From assembly GCA_945897695.1 (NCBI GenBank), contig CAMDGW010000149.1:1-6217 (forward strand): DNA of 6,217 bases. The letters are read 5' to 3'. Source of the DNA: Pseudobacteriovorax antillogorgiicola. GTDB taxonomy: Bacteria > Bdellovibrionota_B > Oligoflexia > Oligoflexales > RGVZ01. The notes under the pieces were generated by a model. It saw nothing but the letters and a program-made list of their open reading frames with translations, did no database searches and was not told where the DNA came from. Position numbers and translations under genes: made by a program. This document shows positions 1 through 5,433 of this stretch, piece after piece. How positions within the stretch are numbered: position 1 is the first letter of the stretch; every line of letters begins with the position of its first letter.

Positions 1-925
1 CACCGCCTGCGCCTGTGACCTTGGCTGCCAACGCTCCGTGCCGCAGTGCAGCATCAACCACGTGAGAAACAGGGTCCGTCACGACGTCGGCATCCGTGAG
101 CAGTTTGTGGCTGCGAGTCATGGCGTCAGCCAAGAGTGCGGTATCACCATCTCTAAGGGCTCTCGCGGCGTCCGCAGTGACGTCATTAAAAATGGAGATC
201 AAGGAAGAGGCATTGGCTGTGAACCAAGGCTCAGCTTTCCGGACCATGTTGATCGTGGGCGAGCGCACGCCGGTGTCGAGTAGAACAAAACACCAAGGAA
301 GATTAGATCCTTTGGGGCGGTTTACCACCACTGCTTCGGCATCGCGTCCGCGCTCAAAAAGGATGGCTTGTTCAAGTGCAACCACTGATGTGTCGAGGCC
401 AGATGGGTTACCGTGGAATCTGCGCTCGAGGCGATTGGCAAACTGGGATAATCTAGCCGGCGTCAACGAGATTCCGCAAACCTGGCTAAGGCCTCGTAGC
501 AGGCTAACACACAGGCTAGCAGATGAGCCTACACCCGCCCCTAGCATGAGCGAGCTTTGACCATCGATTGAAATGTTGAAAGGTGTAACGGCAAGCACTT
601 CAAATGCCTCATGGACCATTTCAATGAGCTGTTCATTGACTGATTTCCCGCCAATTTGAAACTTTATTTTGGGCGTATTAGTGATGACGCGGTCAGTATA
701 TATTCGAAGATTCATAGATTTCGAAAGCAATGGGATCGCAATGGCGCGAGCTCCGTAAACGACAGCGTGTTCGCCAACCAAGATAATTTTACCCGCGGCA
801 CGAGCGGACGCGCTGCTGCGCACCGGTGTCATCTGGCGTCCAAGCTGCTGTGTAAATGTGAAGTTCAGCGTTTTTTCGCTGTTACTTGTTCGGTTGCTTT
901 CTGGCGTCCACAAGAGATCAGACAT
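1..925 (-). CDS. mvaK1: Mevalonate kinase, C-terminus cut by window edge
   Basis: GHMP-family kinase that phosphorylates mevalonate to 5-phosphomevalonate with ATP in the cytoplasm. Translating the minus strand from 925 gives 308 residues with no stop before the edge. Visible motifs: AAGKIILVGEHAVVYG (residues 43-58, conserved Lys46 and Glu52), the ATP-binding loop GAGVGSSASL (129-138), HGNPSGLDT (171-179, with the expected catalytic Asp178), and the start of the C-terminal motif KVTGAGG (302-308). Only the last few dozen residues of a normal mevalonate kinase should be missing. The ATG at 925 is chosen because GGAGGT lies 5 nt upstream. It overlaps the mvaD stop by 8 nt, so it is probably translationally coupled as the last visible gene of the mva operon. 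This start adds about 40 polar residues before the usual family N-terminus; ATG 832 would remove most of them but has no good Shine-Dalgarno. The HGxPSG(L/I)D motif separates it from the phosphomevalonate kinase upstream. Confidence 0.95.
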   Translation of the reverse strand, partial: MSDLLWTPESNRTSNSEKTLNFTFTQQLGRQMTPVRSSASARAAGKIILVGEHAVVYGARAIAIPLLSKSMNLRIYTDRVITNTPKIKFQIGGKSVNEQLIEMVHEAFEVLAVTPFNISIDGQSSLMLGAGVGSSASLCVSLLRGLSQVCGISLTPARLSQFANRLERRFHGNPSGLDTSVVALEQAILFERGRDAEAVVVNRPKGSNLPWCFVLLDTGVRSPTINMVRKAEPWFTANASSLISIFNDVTADAARALRDGDTALLADAMTRSHKLLTDADVVTDPVSHVVDAALRHGALAAKVTGAGG

Positions 926-1988
926 AATGGACCTCCGAATGACTTTCTGACAACAGTCCTTGCTTGAGCGTTGGGCCGTCCCCGATTTTGTCAATGATCA
1001 GTTGTGACTTTGGCCAGGTGGACTTGATTTTCGCAGTAATCAAAGCGACGTTCCTTGACTCACAGATGAGGTGAATGTTCGGTCCGGCATCAATAGTGAA
1101 CCATGCTGGCAAATTTCCAGCTAACCGCTCGCTGCGGACCCAGGCTATAAACTTAGTTGTCTCCGGCAGGAAGTAATTAACTTGCGGGGTTCCTGTCATT
1201 GCTACGGCGTGCATCTCCAAAGCGTCGTTTTCTATTTCTTGGCCCAGTGATTCGATGTTGTGTTCCTTAATGTCAGAAAAAATCGCCTCAATACGAGAGG
1301 GGGCTCCTGCGAGTCTTGCTGGAAATAACGGACTTCCCCATGCGGCTTGGTGGGCGTTCGTCGAAGACGTGTGTTTTTCTTTGTCGGATAAAATGACGAC
1401 GATGTCAGCTAATTGCCAGTGAGAAGCGGGCGCAATCTGTTCAATCTTTTGGGCGTCAGCAGACTGCCCTGCTGCCCAGTGGACAAAGCCGCCAAACATG
1501 CTGCGACCGGCACTGCCACTTCCGCGGCGTGCGAGGTGTGCCAACCGTTCACGACTCAGTCCGAGGACTGATAATTGGCCCCATTCGTGATGTCCCGTGA
1601 GCGCAGCAACAGTTGCCAGCGTGAGGGCAGCAAATCCGCTGGCACTGCTTGCAACTCCGCAGCCTGTTGGAAATAGGTTGCGGGATTCAACTTCCAACGC
1701 TCTGGCAATGTTTAGCTCTTTTCTTAGAAATTGAAGGTGCCGGAACACCTTGTGGCTAGGTTCAACGTCTGACGAAACCGTTACCCCTGCGAAATGAAAA
1801 ACATCACGGTCTCCATCAATTCTTTTAACCGTCGTGATAGTTTTACAAGCTGATAGCGTCATGGATAAGGAGTCATTTGCTGGCCATTGAAGCTCCGCAT
1901 CTCGCTTACCCCAATATTTTATAAAAGCAATATTGCTAGGTGCCGTCGCTGTGAATGAGTAATTTTCCGGTTTCATAAGGTCATTCAC
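918..1988 (-). CDS. mvaD: Diphosphomevalonate decarboxylase
   Basis: ATP-dependent decarboxylation of 5-diphosphomevalonate to isopentenyl diphosphate, the last step of the classical mevalonate pathway; cytoplasmic GHMP-fold enzyme. With the GTG start it has 356 residues, slightly longer than the usual 320-340 for bacterial members. Motifs in order: ATAPSNIAFIKYWGKRD (14-30), ANDSLSMTL (37-45), phosphate-binding loop TGCGVASSASGFAAL (108-122), RRGSGSAGRSMFGGFVHW (154-171) with the expected catalytic Arg162, and DAGPN (300-304) with catalytic Asp300. The common GSGSACRS is GSGSAGRS here, a mild change. Start: GTG at 1988 has GGAG 7 nt upstream and overlaps the mvaK2 stop by 8 nt, matching the mvaD/mvaK1 junction. 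ATG at 1976 (352 residues, 4-nt gap) has no clear Shine-Dalgarno and is the alternative. The same frame stays open upstream to 2369, but that part lies opposite the mvaK2 reading frame, resembles no mvaD N-terminus and is not coding. Confidence 0.95.
   Translation of the reverse strand: MNDLMKPENYSFTATAPSNIAFIKYWGKRDAELQWPANDSLSMTLSACKTITTVKRIDGDRDVFHFAGVTVSSDVEPSHKVFRHLQFLRKELNIARALEVESRNLFPTGCGVASSASGFAALTLATVAALTGHHEWGQLSVLGLSRERLAHLARRGSGSAGRSMFGGFVHWAAGQSADAQKIEQIAPASHWQLADIVVILSDKEKHTSSTNAHQAAWGSPLFPARLAGAPSRIEAIFSDIKEHNIESLGQEIENDALEMHAVAMTGTPQVNYFLPETTKFIAWVRSERLAGNLPAWFTIDAGPNIHLICESRNVALITAKIKSTWPKSQLIIDKIGDGPTLKQGLLSESHSEVHYV
931..936 (-). promoter_or_regulatory. Shine-Dalgarno of mvaK1 (GGAGGT)
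   Basis: The minus strand reads GGAGGT, then 5 nt (CCATT), then ATG at 925. It is the strongest ribosome binding site in the window and lies within the 3' end of mvaD. It decides the mvaK1 start in favour of the form with the long N-terminus. Confidence 0.8.
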
Positions 1989-3057
1989 GGCCGGTCTCCG
2001 TTTCGATTGTTGGCTCAGATTTTCTCGGCCCTGTGCCAGATCTTTCGGCAGAGTCACTGGATACAATCTGAGCGCCACTTGCTGAAAATGGCACGTTAAT
2101 TCTGTGCCAGCCGATGTCCCAAAGCTTTTGCGCTGCAGCTGAAATTTCTGATGCCTTTCCAATGAGGAGAATCGCGTCTTCTCCGCCGGCACCAGTCGTC
2201 TTCCAGCTCCATGATTTATCGCAGCCTGGAATAGACTGAATCTGTTCGGCAACTTCGGTTGGAAAGTGGGGGCTACCGACAAATAGCTGGCGCGTTGCAC
2301 TGCAGGCTTGAATGAGTTTTTTGATGTGGCGAGGCTCAGGCCATTGAATCGCCATATTGAAGGCGTCAACTAACGATTCTGAGTTTTCGAGTAGTTTTTC
2401 GTGACGGTTAGCGCCCTCAAGCCAAGCCGAAGTTGTTTGAGTGGTTTGGGCTGTTGGAGCGCCGATCCCGCCTACAAATACGTGGGCTATATGAGACAAG
2501 TTGTTCAGGTCGTGCTTAAACCAATGAGGCTTCCATTTGTTATCGTGATATTCGTAGCTGAATTCGACTAGGCCACCGGCATATTGAGTGGCGATATCGT
2601 ATCCGCTAGCAACACCTTGTCCTTCAGACTGTAGCTGCCAAGCAGCGTTGACGGCTTCCAGCGGTAGGCCACCAGGCCTACTGTGGTCAGGGCCATTTTT
2701 GATGGTAAAAAATGCTGCGCAAACTCCCAAACGAAGTGCCGAAGATGATCCGACGCCGTGCTTGATTTCAATATCTGATGAGACCGTAACTTTTCCACCA
2801 TGCATGCTGCACCGTTTTGCCGCGAACTGTACTGCACGACATAGCATATCAATCTGCGGTGTGTGATCGTCACGTACAAACTTTGGTTCTGACCAAAGAT
2901 TACTGTGAATCTCCCACTCTGCAGCGTGATTTTGCCATTCAACTTTAATATTCATTCCACAGCCTAGAGTGACAGCCAGCGCATGCCCTCCCCGGAGGAC
3001 GGCGTATTCGCCAGCCAGCATGACTTTTCCAGGAATGAATATTTCAATTTGTTTCAA
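1981..3057 (-). CDS. mvaK2: Phosphomevalonate kinase (ERG8-type GHMP kinase)
   Basis: Converts 5-phosphomevalonate to 5-diphosphomevalonate with ATP; cytoplasmic. It has 358 residues, close to bacterial MvaK2 proteins. Motifs: IPGKVMLAGEYAVLRGG (8-24), ATP loop KHGVGSSSAL (99-108), GQGVASGYDIATQYAGG (146-162) with the probable catalytic Asp154, and the C-terminal glycine motif KTTGAGGEDAI (286-296), where family members usually have GAGGGD. The GSGxD-like middle motif, in place of HGxPSGxD, marks it as phosphomevalonate rather than mevalonate kinase. The last 30 or so residues are polar (Ser, Glu, Thr) and look disordered. The start is TTG at 3057: an in-frame TAG lies at 3076-3078, and the first ATG codon (residue 13) is already inside the PGKVMLAGEY motif. 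AAGGA at 3069-3073 is 11 nt upstream. It follows mvaA by 28 bp, with mvaD overlapping or abutting its 3' end. Confidence 0.93.
   Translation of the reverse strand: MKQIEIFIPGKVMLAGEYAVLRGGHALAVTLGCGMNIKVEWQNHAAEWEIHSNLWSEPKFVRDDHTPQIDMLCRAVQFAAKRCSMHGGKVTVSSDIEIKHGVGSSSALRLGVCAAFFTIKNGPDHSRPGGLPLEAVNAAWQLQSEGQGVASGYDIATQYAGGLVEFSYEYHDNKWKPHWFKHDLNNLSHIAHVFVGGIGAPTAQTTQTTSAWLEGANRHEKLLENSESLVDAFNMAIQWPEPRHIKKLIQACSATRQLFVGSPHFPTEVAEQIQSIPGCDKSWSWKTTGAGGEDAILLIGKASEISAAAQKLWDIGWHRINVPFSASGAQIVSSDSAERSGTGPRKSEPTIETETGRE
1996..1999 (-). promoter_or_regulatory. Shine-Dalgarno of mvaD (GGAG), favours the GTG start
   Basis: The minus strand reads GGAG, 7 nt, then GTG at 1988. The next in-frame start, ATG 1976, is 19 nt from this GGAG, which is too far. 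The site lies within the last codons of mvaK2. Confidence 0.5.
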
Positions 3058-3068
3058 TGGCCAGAAAA

Positions 3069-3073
3069 TCCTT
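3069..3073 (-). promoter_or_regulatory. Probable Shine-Dalgarno of mvaK2 (AAGGA)
   Basis: The minus strand reads AAGGA, 11 nt, then TTG at 3057, inside the 28-bp gap after mvaA. The spacing is long and the start codon weak, so initiation here may be modest or helped by ribosomes ending on mvaA. I see no terminator or promoter in this gap. Confidence 0.45.
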
Positions 3074-3085
3074 AGCTAATGTCCG

Positions 3086-4354
3086 TCAGTTACTATTAAT
3101 TCCGCCCGAGCTTCGGCGCTGAAGTAAGTCCAGATTCTTTTGATGGAGGCTCATGTGCCCCCGTTGAATGCCCTCGGATGCTAACGCTCGCAGCGCGGAC
3201 AGATTTTGTGCAAGCCCCGTTGCGACGACTATCTGCGCTAAGGTGTTTGCATTCGGATTACCCATAAGCTTCAAGGCAGCTTGGGCTGCTGGATGGAGTT
3301 TTGTGACTCCGCCGACGACTCCAACGGCCATGGGGATTTCCATTGAACCGTGCAGGTCTCCGTGAAGGGTTTTGCGCCAGGTTGCCAGAGGCCGATATTT
3401 GCCGTCGCGACATGCCCAGGCATGAGCTCCTGCTTCGACGGCGCGCCAATCATTGCCGGTTGCTATCAGCACAGGGTCGATTCCGTTCATGATTCCTTTG
3501 TTATTTGTGGTCGCGCGATGGACGTCAGAGTGGGCAAACAAAAATGCTTTCTCAATGCGGTCTACGACCTCTGTTCCTACGAATTCTGACGAGTCAAACG
3601 CTGATGCCGGCACAAGACACTCAGCTCGGGCCAGGCGTCTTTCTGTCAAATTTGTCAAAATTCTAAGTCCAATGTCGCAAGGCAGAATTTCGGGCATAAC
3701 CGACGACAGGCGCTCGCACATGGTGTTTACAATGTTGGCTCCCATGGCATCACGGGTATCGATGTGGAGGTGAATGACCACACTTTTCATTTCCGGGATG
3801 AAGTGCCAGTCCAAATCACAAGCACCGCCGCCCCTGGCTAAAAGACTGTCATGGCCACGATTCGCAAAGGCGATCAGGTCATTTTTCCTGGAAGAAAGGA
3901 TGGTGTCGAATTCACAGTCTTTAGTTAGGAATAATTGAATCTGGCCCGTCATAACTGGGTCTGTCGCAGATGCCTTGAAACCGCCACCAAGCCGTGCAAG
4001 CTTGGCGCCATGACTGGCAGCTGCCAAGACGCTGGACTCTTCTACAGCCATCGGCACCAGAACCTCTCTGCCATTGACGAGGAAGTTGGTGGCCACGCCA
4101 AGTGGCAAGGAAAAAGTACCGACGGCATTTTCAATGAAAACATCTGTCAGTTCGCCGTTTAGGCATCCAAACTGACCCAGGTGGAAACGATCTGATTCAC
4201 TGAGGCCCGCAGCTTTGGCGACGGTATTAAGACGTTCTCCAATCGGAAGCTCATAAAAACCGGGAAGCCTCGATGATACTTTGGGCTCAGTGTTACTTTC
4301 GCGCGATTCACGCGACGCAGTTATGAGTGGGGATCTGTCTTGAGGAGTATCCAT
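3086..4354 (-). CDS. mvaA: Class II hydroxymethylglutaryl-CoA reductase
   Basis: Interconverts HMG-CoA and mevalonate with NAD(P)H. Here it most likely supplies mevalonate to the three enzymes that follow. From ATG 4354 it has 422 residues, the size of soluble class II reductases (about 425), with no membrane domain. Class II signatures: SRLPGFYELP near the N-terminus (28-37), IENAVGTFSLPLGVATNF (74-91) with catalytic Glu75, DTRDAMGANIVN (199-210), NNKGIMNGIDPVLIATGND (284-302) with catalytic Lys286 and Asp302, HGSMEIPMAVGVVGGVTKLHP (335-355), and a C-terminal GHMSLHQ with catalytic His400. All four catalytic residues are present. First gene of the block, 28 bp before mvaK2. The start is uncertain: ATG 4354 and ATG 4423 (445 residues) both lack a good Shine-Dalgarno. 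The one strong site, at 4395-4402, serves an out-of-frame ATG at 4388. The conserved domain begins about 27 residues into the protein, so either start leaves it intact. Confidence 0.93.
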   Translation of the reverse strand: MDTPQDRSPLITASRESRESNTEPKVSSRLPGFYELPIGERLNTVAKAAGLSESDRFHLGQFGCLNGELTDVFIENAVGTFSLPLGVATNFLVNGREVLVPMAVEESSVLAAASHGAKLARLGGGFKASATDPVMTGQIQLFLTKDCEFDTILSSRKNDLIAFANRGHDSLLARGGGACDLDWHFIPEMKSVVIHLHIDTRDAMGANIVNTMCERLSSVMPEILPCDIGLRILTNLTERRLARAECLVPASAFDSSEFVGTEVVDRIEKAFLFAHSDVHRATTNNKGIMNGIDPVLIATGNDWRAVEAGAHAWACRDGKYRPLATWRKTLHGDLHGSMEIPMAVGVVGGVTKLHPAAQAALKLMGNPNANTLAQIVVATGLAQNLSALRALASEGIQRGHMSLHQKNLDLLQRRSSGGINSN

Positions 4355-4388
4355 ATGTGATGACCGAATCCGTCTGGAGTTGTTGCAT
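4308..4388 (-). CDS. Possible leader ORF overlapping the mvaA start
   Basis: ATG at 4388 begins a 26-codon reading frame ending at TGA 4308-4310, offset from mvaA. It has the best ribosome binding site near the mvaA start (AGAAGGGG, then 6 nt). The peptide (MQQLQTDSVITYGY...) resembles nothing I know and has no run of one amino acid as in attenuator leaders. It spans the mvaA ATG at 4354. It could couple translation into mvaA, be a chance frame, or mark an indel near the true mvaA N-terminus. No conservation can be judged here. Confidence 0.25.
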   Translation of the reverse strand: MQQLQTDSVITYGYSSRQIPTHNCVA

Positions 4389-4394
4389 AATGAA

Positions 4395-4402
4395 CCCCTT
4401 CT
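4395..4402 (-). promoter_or_regulatory. Strong Shine-Dalgarno-like site (AGAAGGGG) upstream of mvaA
   Basis: The minus strand reads AGAAGGGG, 6 nt, then ATG at 4388. That ATG is not in the mvaA frame, and the mvaA ATG at 4354 is 40 nt from the site, so this ribosome site does not directly serve mvaA as sequenced. Confidence 0.5.
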
Positions 4403-4430
4403 ATTAACAAAAAAAGAACGCATGTGTCCA
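4403..4430 (-). promoter_or_regulatory. Possible sigma70-type promoter for the mva operon
   Basis: On the minus strand, TGGACA (4425-4430, five of six matches to TTGACA) and GTTAAT (4403-4408, four of six matches to TATAAT) are 16 bp apart. Transcription would begin around 4395-4400, just before or within the Shine-Dalgarno-like site, and would leave out the ATG at 4423 as an mvaA start. The match is only moderate and the promoter preferences of the host are unknown. Confidence 0.3.
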
Positions 4431-4587
4431 GCACTGCTAGATGTGGTGAAAGTATTAGTAATTTTGGGCGGTTGTATATCCTGTGCTCAGGCTGAAATTG
4501 AGGGCTGTTTGACGCCTATTGTTGGGGTTCGGCGCTGGTATTTGGTCCATCAAACCTGTAGTCTTCTGGGACTGTCGAGCCTAAGGA

Positions 4588-4609
4588 GTGGTTATCCACA
4601 AAAAGTGGA
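4588..4609. repeat. Overlapping short inverted repeats around the DnaA box
   Basis: GTGG-TTAT-CCAC (4588-4599) is followed by TCCAC-AAAAA-GTGGA (4595-4609). The central CCAC can pair with either the left or the right GTGG, giving two mutually exclusive stems of 4-5 bp. They are short for RNA hairpins and may instead be a protein-binding pattern. Confidence 0.35.
4592..4600 (+). promoter_or_regulatory. Perfect DnaA-box 9-mer (TTATCCACA)
   Basis: TTATCCACA matches the DnaA-box consensus TTATNCACA exactly. It sits about 85 bp upstream of the rhomboid start and partly forms the inverted repeat around it. I noticed no second perfect box nearby and nothing else of a replication origin. A single 9-mer has an appreciable chance of occurring at random in 6 kb (both strands), so binding is possible but unproven. 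Confidence 0.4.
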
Positions 4610-4683
4610 GCGCAGAAAGGCTTGCAGGTCGATTAATTTTTGAACAGAAAAATCATCTAAATGTCTGAAATTATTAGGGCGTG

Positions 4684-5433
4684 ATGGATCAAGAATCAAA
4701 AAATGAAACCAATCCCAATCCCGTTGATTCCGTCGAACTGTCGGGTGAAGAGGCGTACGTCCCATCGCCGGAAGACTTCCTTCCGACGCCTAGGCCTCAG
4801 CTAACTGCCTTTGAGCGGATGCCCCGCCAAGGCAGCGTGTTTCCCGGCGCGGTGTTTGTTGCTTTGATGACGGTTTTCTCGATTGTTCGCTGGCAATTTC
4901 CGGATCGTTTCGAGGATCTCGATATTACGCGGCAAAGTATTTTGGTGTCTCACCAGTACTGGCGGATGCTTACTGCCATATTTGTGCATGGTGACTTGGG
5001 GCATTTATTGCACAACGTTCCAGTATATTTATTTTTTGCATGGATTCTTCAGGGCTATTTTGGTTTGCTCGCGTCAGTGGTGCTTCCTTTGATCATAGGT
5101 ATTCTTTCAAATGGCATGACCGTATATTTCTACGACGATCATGTGCACTTGTTGGGTGCTTCGGGCATGATCTACGGAATGGTTGCTTTGTGGCTTATGT
5201 TGTACATTCACTTCGACCGAAAATCTTGGTGGGTGAAGCGTGTTGGGCGAGCTGTGGGTTTTTCGCTCCTAGTGATGTTCCCGCAGACCTATGAGCCCAA
5301 GGTCAGTTATTTGGCTCACTTTACCGGATTTTCCTGCGGTCTTTTGCTTGGGTGGGCTTTCATTCCAGTGATCCGTAGGTGGGCTCCTGTGGATTTTTAC
5401 GAATTTGCCCGCGTTAAGGAAGACGAACAATGA
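4684..5433 (+). CDS. Rhomboid-family intramembrane serine protease
   Basis: Integral inner-membrane serine protease that cleaves within or beside transmembrane helices of client proteins; its substrate cannot be told from sequence. 249 residues. The first 50 are polar, Pro/Glu-rich and probably cytoplasmic. Six likely helices follow (about 53-70, 107-126, 128-149, 158-176, 187-201, 209-229). Rhomboid hallmarks: YWRMLTAIFVH (92-102) with the WR of loop 1, HLLHN (107-111, HxxxN oxyanion motif), LLGASG (156-161) with nucleophile Ser160, and AHFTGFSCG (211-219) with catalytic His212 in AHxxGxxxG. All active-site residues are present, so it should be an active protease and not a pseudo-rhomboid. 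ATG 4684 is preferred because AGGG lies 4 nt upstream; GTG one codon earlier (4681) is possible. Its last four bases, ATGA, overlap the rmuC start, so the two are probably co-transcribed and coupled. It is divergent from the mva operon. Confidence 0.93.
   Translation: MDQESKNETNPNPVDSVELSGEEAYVPSPEDFLPTPRPQLTAFERMPRQGSVFPGAVFVALMTVFSIVRWQFPDRFEDLDITRQSILVSHQYWRMLTAIFVHGDLGHLLHNVPVYLFFAWILQGYFGLLASVVLPLIIGILSNGMTVYFYDDHVHLLGASGMIYGMVALWLMLYIHFDRKSWWVKRVGRAVGFSLLVMFPQTYEPKVSYLAHFTGFSCGLLLGWAFIPVIRRWAPVDFYEFARVKEDEQ
5416..5420 (+). promoter_or_regulatory. Shine-Dalgarno of rmuC (AAGGA)
   Basis: AAGGA lies 9 nt before ATG 5430, within the last codons of the rhomboid gene. With the ATGA overlap it supports both the rmuC start and translational coupling. 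Confidence 0.6.

Larger units (their letters stand above)
4389..4683. other. Divergent intergenic region between mva operon and rhomboid-rmuC
   Basis: About 295 bp separate the two divergent blocks. I find a moderate promoter candidate toward mvaA, a DnaA-box with short inverted repeats at 4588-4609, and an AT-rich stretch at 4631-4676 just before the rhomboid gene. I see no convincing -35/-10 pair for the rhomboid gene, and no RNA gene or terminator. A 73-codon plus-strand frame at 4422-4643 lacks a ribosome binding site and is not called. Confidence 0.6.

Noticed and set aside
96..560. 154-residue plus-strand open frame
   Set aside because: Antisense to mvaK1, whose motifs are clear on the minus strand; the composition is Arg/Ser-rich as expected of a shadow frame.
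1989..2369. N-terminal extension of the mvaD reading frame to 483 residues
   Set aside because: It lies within mvaK2 in another frame, has no family similarity and would move the start far upstream of the conserved ATAPSNIAFIKYWGK motif. The open frame is a shadow of mvaK2.
2568..2942. 124-residue minus-strand frame inside mvaK2
   Set aside because: It overlaps the conserved GHMP motifs of mvaK2 in a different frame and shows no domain of its own.
4505..4545. TTGACG as a -35 element for the rhomboid gene
   Set aside because: No -10-like hexamer 16-18 bp downstream; the nearest AT-rich string is about 23 bp away.
4583..4590. AAGGAG Shine-Dalgarno-like string on the plus strand
   Set aside because: No start codon at workable distance; the GTG overlapping it is too close and the next (4605) is 16 nt away.
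4588..4609. Replication origin around the DnaA box
   Set aside because: Only one perfect box, no cluster, no clear unwinding element, and neither dnaA nor dnaN nearby.
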